64,000 nucleotides of DNA from NCBI RefSeq assembly GCF_050947335.1, contig NC_134991.1:1054001-1118000 (forward strand), in the 5' to 3' direction. The notes under the pieces were generated by a model. It was not told where the DNA came from. It made no database searches and saw only the letters and a list, made by a program, of their open reading frames with translations. Positions 53,268-62,020 of this stretch are shown piece after piece (within the stretch, counting starts at the first letter, position 1; every line of letters begins with the position of its first letter). Both the position numbers and the translations under genes were made by a program. The stretch is from Megachile rotundata (taxonomy: Eukaryota > Arthropoda > Insecta > Hymenoptera > Megachilidae).

Positions 53268-53676
53268 CCCAAAGGCCGAAATCACAATGGCCGATATCCT
53301 AAAGGCGGAAATTCCAAAGGACGAAATCCCAAACGCGGAAATCCAAAAAGGCCGAAATCCCAATGGCCGAAATCCTAAGAGCCGAAATCCCAAAGGCCGA
53401 AATCCCAAAGGTCCAAATCCCAACGGTCGAAATCCCAAAGGCCGATATCCCAAGGGCCCATATCCCAAGGGCCCATATCCCAAGGGCCCATATCCCAAGG
53501 GCCGAAATCCCAAGGGCCGAAATGCCAAAGGCCGAAATCCCAAAGGCCGAAATCACAATGGCCGATATCCTAAAGGCGGAAATTCCAAAGGACGAAATCC
53601 CAAACGCCGAAATCACAAAAGGCCGAAATCCCAATGGCCGAAATCCTAAGAGCCGAAATCCCAAAGGTCCAAATCC

Positions 53677-56600
53677 CAAAGGTCGAAATCCCAGAGGCCG
53701 AAATCCCAAAGGCCGTAATCCCAAGGGCTGGAATCCCAAGGTTCGAGATATCAAAGGTCAGAATCCCAATGGCCGAAATCTCAAAGGCCGAAATCCCAAA
53801 GGCTGAACTTCCAAAGGCCGAAATCCCAAAGGTCGAAATCCCAAAGGCCGAAATCCCAAAGGCCGCAATCCCAAGGGCCGGAATACCAAGGTTCGAGATC
53901 CCAAAGGTCGAAATCCCAAAGGCCGAAATCTCAAAGGCCGAAATCCCAAAGGCCGAAATTCCAAAGGCCGAAATCCCAAAGGTCGAAATCACAAAGGCCG
54001 AAATCCCAAAGACCGACTTCCCAAAGGTCGAAATCCCAAAGGCCGAAATCCCAAAGGCCGAAATCCAAAAGGTCGAAATCCCAAAGGCCGAAATCCCAAA
54101 GGCCGCAATCCCAAGGGCCGGAATGCCAAGGTTCGAGATCCCAAAGGTCAGAATCCCAATAGCCGAAATCTCAAAGGCCGAAATCCCAAAGGCTGAAATT
54201 CCAAAGGCCGAAATCCCAAAGGTCGAAATCCCAAAGGCGGAAATCCCAAAGGCCGCAATCCCAAGGGCCGGAATCCCAAGGGTCGAGATCCCAAAGTTCG
54301 AAATCCCAATGGCCGAAATCCCAAGGGCCGAAATCCCAAAGGCTGAAATCCCAAAGGCCGGAATCCAAAGGGCCTACATCCCAAAGGCTGAAATTCCAAA
54401 GACCGACTACCCAAAGGCCGAAATGCCAGAGGCCGAAATCCCAAAGGCCGAAATCCCAAAGGCCGAAATCCCAAAGGCCGAAATCCCAAGGGCCGATATC
54501 CCAAAGGTACAAATTCCAATGGCCCGAAATCCCAAAGGCCGAAATCCCAAATGTCGAAATCCCATTGGATGAATTCCCAAAAGGCCGTAATCCCAATGGT
54601 CGCAATCCCAAAGGCCGGAATCCCAAGAGCCGATATCCTAATTTCGGAAATTCCAAAGGCCGAAATCCCAAACGCCGAAATCCCAAATGTCGAAATCACA
54701 AGGCCGAAATACCAAAGGATGAACTCCCAAAAGGCCGAAATCCCAAAGGTCGAAATCCCAAAGGCCGAAATCCCAAAGGTCCAAATCCCAAAGGACGAAA
54801 TTCCAAAGGCCGAAATCCCAAATGCCGATATCCCAAAGGCGGAAATTCCAAAGGCCGAAATCCCAAAGGCCGAAATCCAAAAGGCCTAAATCCCAAGGGC
54901 CGAAATCCCAAAGGCCCAAATCCCAAGGGCCGAAATCCCAAAGGTCCAAATAACAAAGGCCGAAATCTCAAAGGCCGAAATTCCAAAGGCCGAAATCGCA
55001 AAAGGCCGAAATCCAAAGCGCCAAAATCCCAAACGCTGAAATTCCAAAGACCGATATACCAAAGGCCGAAATCACAAGGCCGAAATCGCAAAGGCCGAAA
55101 TCCCAAAGGCTGAAATTCGAAAGACCGAAATCCCAAAGGTCGAAATCTCAAAGGCCGAAATCCCAAATGTCGAAATCCAAAGGCCGAAATCCCAAAGGCT
55201 GAAATTCCAAACGCCGAAATCTCAAAGGCCGAAATCCCAAAGGCTGAAATCCCAAAGACCGAAGTCAAAATAGCCGAAATCCCAAACGCCGAAATCCAAA
55301 AAGGCCGAAATCCCAATGGCCGAAATCCTAAGAGCCGAAATCCCAAAGGCCGAAATCCCAAAGGTCCAAATCCCAACGGTCGAAATCCCAAAGGCCGATA
55401 TCCCAAGGGCCCATATCCCAAGGGCCCATATCCCAAGCGCCCATATCCCAAGGGCCGAAATCCCAAGGGCCGAAATTCCAAAGGCCGAAATCACAATGGC
55501 CGATATCCTAAAGGCGGAAATTCCAAAGGACGAAATCCCAAACGCCGAAATCCCAAAAGGCCGAAATCCCAATGGCCGAAATCCTAAGAGCCGAAATCCC
55601 AAAGGTCCAAATCCCAACGGTCGAAATCCCAAAGGCCGATATCCTAAGGGCCCATATCCCAAGGGCCGAAATCCCAAGGGCCGAAATTCCAAAGGTCGAA
55701 ATCCCAAAGTCCGAAATCCCAAGGCCAAAATACCAAAGGCCGAAATCCCAAAGGCCGAAATCCCAAAGGCAGAAATTCGAAAGACCGAAATCCCAAAGGC
55801 CGAAATTTCGAAGGCCGAAATCCCAAAGGCCGACATCCCAAGGGCCGAAATTCCAAAGGTCGAAATCCCAAAGTCCGAAATCCCAAGGCCAAAATACCAA
55901 AGGCCGAAATCCCAAAGGCCGAAATCCCAAAGGTCCAAATCCCAAAGGACGAAATTCCAAAGGCCGAAATCCCAAATGCCGATATCCCAAAGGCGGAAAT
56001 TCCAAAGGCCGAAATCCCAAAGGCCGAAATCCAAAAGGCCTAAATCCCAAGGGCCGAAATCCCAAAGGCCCAAATCCCAAGGGCCGAAATCCCAAAGGTC
56101 CAAATAACAAAGGCCGAAATTTCAAAGGCCGAAATCCCAAAGGCCGAAATCCCAAAGGCCGAAATCCCAAACGCCGAAATCCCAAAGGCCGAAATCCCAA
56201 CGGCCCAAATCCCAAGGGCCGAAATCCCAAAGGTCGAAATCCCAAAGGCCGAAATCTCAAAGGCCGAAATCCCAAAGGCCAAAATCGCAAAGGCCGAAAT
56301 CCAAAGGGCCGAAATCCCAAACGCTGAAATTCCAAAGACCGATATCCCAAAGGCCGAAATCACAAGGCCGAAATCCCAAGGGCCGAAATCCTAAACGCCG
56401 AAATCCCAAAGGCCGAAGTCCCAAAGGCCGAAATCCCAAAGGCCCAAATCCCAAGGGCCGAAATCCCAAAGGTCGAAATCCCAAAGGCCGAAATCTCAAA
56501 GCCCGAAATCGCAAAGGCCGAAATCCAAAGGGCCGAAATCCCAAACGCTGAAATTCCAAAGGTCGAAATCCCAGAGGCCGAAATTCGAAAGACCGAAATC

Positions 56601-58730
56601 CCAAAGGCCGAAATCTCAAAGGCCGAAATCCCAAATGTCGAAATCCCAAGGCCGAAATCCCAAAGGCCGAAATGCAAGGGGCCGAAATCCCAAAGGCTGA
56701 AATTCCAAAGACCGACATCCCAAAGGCCGAAATCCCAAAGGCTGAAACTCCAAAGACCGACTTCCCAAAGGTCGAAATCCCAGAGGCCGATATCCCAAAG
56801 GTCGAAATTCTAAAGGCCGAAATCCAAAGGGCCGAAATCCTAAACTTCGAAATCCCAAAGGCCGAAATCCAAAGGGCCGAAATCCCAAAGGCTGAAATTC
56901 CAAAGGCCGAAATCTCAAAGGCCGAAATCCCAAAGGCTGAAATCCCAAAGACCGAAATCAAAATAGCCGAAATCCCAAAGGCTGAAATTCCAAAGACCGA
57001 CATCCCAAAGGCCGAAATCCCAAAGGCCGAAATCACAATGGCCGATATCCTAAAGGCGGAAATTCCAAAGGACGAAATCCCAAACGCCGAAATCCAAAAA
57101 GGCCGAAATCCCAATGGCCGAAATCCTAAGAGCCGAAATCCCAAAGGCCGAAATCCCAAAGGTCCAAATCCCAACGGTCGAAATCCCAAAGGCCGATATC
57201 CCAAAGGGCCCATATCCCAAGGGCCGAAATCCCAAGGGCCGAAACTCCAAAGGTCGAAATCCCAAAGCCCGAAATCCCAAGGCCAAAATCCCAAAGGCCG
57301 AAATCCCAAAGGCCGAAATCCCAAAGGCAGAAATTCGAAAGACCGAAATCCCAAAGGCCGAAATTTCAAAGGCCGAAATCCCAAAGGCCGAAATCCCAAA
57401 GGCCGAAATCCCAAATGTCGAAATCCCATTGGATGAATTCCCAAAAGGCCGTAATCCCAATGGTCGCAATCCCAAAGGCCGGAATCCCAAGGGCCGATAT
57501 CCTAATTTCGGAAATTCCAAAGGCCGAAATCCCAAACACCGAAATCCCAAATGTCGAAATCACAAGGCCGAAATACCAAAGGATGAACTCCCAAAAGGCC
57601 GAAATCCCAAAGGTCGAAATCCCAAAGGCCGAAATCCCAAAGTTCCAAATCCCAAAGGACGAAATTCCAAAGGCCGAAATCCCAAATGCCGATATCCCAA
57701 AGGTGGAAATTCCAAAGGCCGAAATCCTAAAGGATGAATTCCCAAAAGGCCGAAATCCCAAAGGCCGAAATCCAAAAGGCCTAAATCCCAAGGGCCGAAA
57801 TCCCAAAGGCCCAAATCCCAAGGGCCGAAATACCAAAGGTCCAAATCCCAAAGGCCGAAATCTCAAAGGCAGAAATCCCAAAGGCCGAAATCGCAAAAGG
57901 CCGAAATCCCAAAACCGAAATCCCAATGGTCGAAATCCCAGAGGCCGAAATTCGAAAGACCGAAATCCCAAAGGCCGAAATCTCAAAGGCCGAAATCCCA
58001 AATGTCGAAATCCCAAGGCCGAAATCCCAAAGGCCGAAATGCAAGGGTCCGAAATCCCAAAGGCTGAAATTCCAAAGACCGACATCCCAAAGGCCGAAAT
58101 CCCAAAGGCTGAAACTCCAAAGACCGACTTCCCAAAGGTCGAAATCCCAGAGGCCGATATCCCAAAGGTCGAAATCCTAAAGGCCGAAATCCAAAGGGCC
58201 GAAATCCTAAACTTCGAAATCCCAAAGGCCGAAATCCAAAGGGCCGAAATCCCAAAGGCTGAAATTCCAAAGGCCGAAATCTCAAAGGCCGAAATCCCAA
58301 AGGCTGAAATCCCAAAGACCGAATTCAAAATAGCCGAAATCCCAAAGGCTGAAATTCCAAAGACCGACATCCCAAAGGCCGAAATCCCAAAGGCCGAAAT
58401 CACAATGGCCGATATCCTAAAGGCGGAAATTCCAAAGGACGAAATCCCAAACGCCGAAATCCCAAAGGCCGAAATCCCAAAGGTCCAAATCCCAACGGTC
58501 GAAATCCCAAAGGCCGATATCCCAAGGGCCCATATCCCAAGGGCCCATATCCCAAGGGCCCATATCCCAAGGGCCGAAATCCCAAGGGCCGAAATTCCAA
58601 AGGCCGAAATCCCAAAGGCCGAAATCACAATGGCCGATATCCTAAAGGCGGAAATTCCAAAGGACGAAATCCCAAACGCCGAAATCCCAAAAGGCCGAAA
58701 TCCCAATGGCCGAAATCCCAAGAGCCGAAA
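53677..58730 (+). repeat. ~7.4 kb super-unit, copy 2 (paired with 46209-51930)
   Basis: Second copy of the super-unit. It has lost 195 bp near 55,210 and about 300 bp (20 monomers) near 57,190 relative to copy 1, and gained about 120 bp near 55,920-56,105. The 150/240/150-bp marker series recurs exactly (53,722, 53,872, 54,112, 54,262). It has only one ggcccatatcccaag where copy 1 has four. The 3,044-bp duplication begins inside it. Confidence 0.85.
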
Positions 58731-58943
58731 TCCCAAAGGTCGAAATCCCAAAGTCCGAAATCCCAAGGCCAAAATACCAAAGGCCGAAATCCCAAAGGCC
58801 GAAATCCCAAAGGCAGAAATTCGAAAGACCGAAATCCCAAAGGCCGAAAGTTCAAAGGCCGAAATCCCAAAGGCCGAAATCCCAAGGGCCGAAATTCCAA
58901 CGGTCGAAATCCCAAAGTCCGAAATCCCAAGGACAAAATACCA
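55900..58943 (+). repeat. 3,044-bp tandem duplication, copy 1
   Basis: From about 55,900 to 58,976 the sequence repeats at +3,044 bp with no difference noticed in the stretches compared, including private variants such as gcaagggtccg (58,041 and 61,085), aaacaccg and aaagttccaaatc. A few mismatches appear only left of about 55,900, for example ccaaggcc against ccaaggac. 3,044 is 203 monomers minus 1 bp. Confidence 0.92.
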
Positions 58944-61900
58944 AAGGCCGAAATCCCAAAGGCCGAAATCCCAAAGGTCCAAATCCCAAAGGACGAAATT
59001 CCAAAGGCCGAAATCCCAAATGCCGATATCCCAAAGGCGGAAATTCCAAAGGCCGAAATCCCAAAGGCCGAAATCCAAAAGGCCTAAATCCCAAGGGCCG
59101 AAATCCCAAAGGCCCAAATCCCAAGGGCCGAAATCCCAAAGGTCCAAATAACAAAGGCCGAAATTTCAAAGGCCGAAATCCCAAAGGCCGAAATCCCAAA
59201 GGCCGAAATCCCAAACGCCGAAATCCCAAAGGCCGAAATCCCAACGGCCCAAATCCCAAGGGCCGAAATCCCAAAGGTCGAAATCCCAAAGGCCGAAATC
59301 TCAAAGGCCGAAATCCCAAAGGCCAAAATCGCAAAGGCCGAAATCCAAAGGGCCGAAATCCCAAACGCTGAAATTCCAAAGACCGATATCCCAAAGGCCG
59401 AAATCACAAGGCCGAAATCCCAAGGGCCGAAATCCTAAACGCCGAAATCCCAAAGGCCGAAGTCCCAAAGGCCGAAATCCCAAAGGCCCAAATCCCAAGG
59501 GCCGAAATCCCAAAGGTCGAAATCCCAAAGGCCGAAATCTCAAAGCCCGAAATCGCAAAGGCCGAAATCCAAAGGGCCGAAATCCCAAACGCTGAAATTC
59601 CAAAGGTCGAAATCCCAGAGGCCGAAATTCGAAAGACCGAAATCCCAAAGGCCGAAATCTCAAAGGCCGAAATCCCAAATGTCGAAATCCCAAGGCCGAA
59701 ATCCCAAAGGCCGAAATGCAAGGGGCCGAAATCCCAAAGGCTGAAATTCCAAAGACCGACATCCCAAAGGCCGAAATCCCAAAGGCTGAAACTCCAAAGA
59801 CCGACTTCCCAAAGGTCGAAATCCCAGAGGCCGATATCCCAAAGGTCGAAATTCTAAAGGCCGAAATCCAAAGGGCCGAAATCCTAAACTTCGAAATCCC
59901 AAAGGCCGAAATCCAAAGGGCCGAAATCCCAAAGGCTGAAATTCCAAAGGCCGAAATCTCAAAGGCCGAAATCCCAAAGGCTGAAATCCCAAAGACCGAA
60001 ATCAAAATAGCCGAAATCCCAAAGGCTGAAATTCCAAAGACCGACATCCCAAAGGCCGAAATCCCAAAGGCCGAAATCACAATGGCCGATATCCTAAAGG
60101 CGGAAATTCCAAAGGACGAAATCCCAAACGCCGAAATCCAAAAAGGCCGAAATCCCAATGGCCGAAATCCTAAGAGCCGAAATCCCAAAGGCCGAAATCC
60201 CAAAGGTCCAAATCCCAACGGTCGAAATCCCAAAGGCCGATATCCCAAAGGGCCCATATCCCAAGGGCCGAAATCCCAAGGGCCGAAACTCCAAAGGTCG
60301 AAATCCCAAAGCCCGAAATCCCAAGGCCAAAATCCCAAAGGCCGAAATCCCAAAGGCCGAAATCCCAAAGGCAGAAATTCGAAAGACCGAAATCCCAAAG
60401 GCCGAAATTTCAAAGGCCGAAATCCCAAAGGCCGAAATCCCAAAGGCCGAAATCCCAAATGTCGAAATCCCATTGGATGAATTCCCAAAAGGCCGTAATC
60501 CCAATGGTCGCAATCCCAAAGGCCGGAATCCCAAGGGCCGATATCCTAATTTCGGAAATTCCAAAGGCCGAAATCCCAAACACCGAAATCCCAAATGTCG
60601 AAATCACAAGGCCGAAATACCAAAGGATGAACTCCCAAAAGGCCGAAATCCCAAAGGTCGAAATCCCAAAGGCCGAAATCCCAAAGTTCCAAATCCCAAA
60701 GGACGAAATTCCAAAGGCCGAAATCCCAAATGCCGATATCCCAAAGGTGGAAATTCCAAAGGCCGAAATCCTAAAGGATGAATTCCCAAAAGGCCGAAAT
60801 CCCAAAGGCCGAAATCCAAAAGGCCTAAATCCCAAGGGCCGAAATCCCAAAGGCCCAAATCCCAAGGGCCGAAATACCAAAGGTCCAAATCCCAAAGGCC
60901 GAAATCTCAAAGGCAGAAATCCCAAAGGCCGAAATCGCAAAAGGCCGAAATCCCAAAACCGAAATCCCAATGGTCGAAATCCCAGAGGCCGAAATTCGAA
61001 AGACCGAAATCCCAAAGGCCGAAATCTCAAAGGCCGAAATCCCAAATGTCGAAATCCCAAGGCCGAAATCCCAAAGGCCGAAATGCAAGGGTCCGAAATC
61101 CCAAAGGCTGAAATTCCAAAGACCGACATCCCAAAGGCCGAAATCCCAAAGGCTGAAACTCCAAAGACCGACTTCCCAAAGGTCGAAATCCCAGAGGCCG
61201 ATATCCCAAAGGTCGAAATCCTAAAGGCCGAAATCCAAAGGGCCGAAATCCTAAACTTCGAAATCCCAAAGGCCGAAATCCAAAGGGCCGAAATCCCAAA
61301 GGCTGAAATTCCAAAGGCCGAAATCTCAAAGGCCGAAATCCCAAAGGCTGAAATCCCAAAGACCGAATTCAAAATAGCCGAAATCCCAAAGGCTGAAATT
61401 CCAAAGACCGACATCCCAAAGGCCGAAATCCCAAAGGCCGAAATCACAATGGCCGATATCCTAAAGGCGGAAATTCCAAAGGACGAAATCCCAAACGCCG
61501 AAATCCCAAAGGCCGAAATCCCAAAGGTCCAAATCCCAACGGTCGAAATCCCAAAGGCCGATATCCCAAGGGCCCATATCCCAAGGGCCCATATCCCAAG
61601 GGCCCATATCCCAAGGGCCGAAATCCCAAGGGCCGAAATTCCAAAGGCCGAAATCCCAAAGGCCGAAATCACAATGGCCGATATCCTAAAGGCGGAAATT
61701 CCAAAGGACGAAATCCCAAACGCCGAAATCCCAAAAGGCCGAAATCCCAATGGCCGAAATCCCAAGAGCCGAAATCCCAAAGGTCGAAATCCCAAAGTCC
61801 GAAATCCCAAGGCCAAAATACCAAAGGCCGAAATCCCAAAGGCCGAAATCCCAAAGGCAGAAATTCGAAAGACCGAAATCCCAAAGGCCGAAAGTTCAAA

Positions 61901-62020
61901 GGCCGAAATCCCAAAGGCCGAAATCCCAAGGGCCGAAATTCCAACGGTCGAAATCCCAAAGTCCGAAATCCCAAGGACAAAATACCAAAGGCCGAAATCC
62001 CAAAGGCCGAAATCCCAAAG
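58944..62020 (+). repeat. 3,044-bp tandem duplication, copy 2
   Basis: Second copy plus about 33 bp of a third start. Homology stops near 62,020, where this copy continues into gcagaaattcg and copy 1 continued into gtccaaatccc. The apparent lack of any substitution over ~3 kb in a variant-rich array indicates a very recent duplication or an assembly duplication. Confidence 0.9.
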
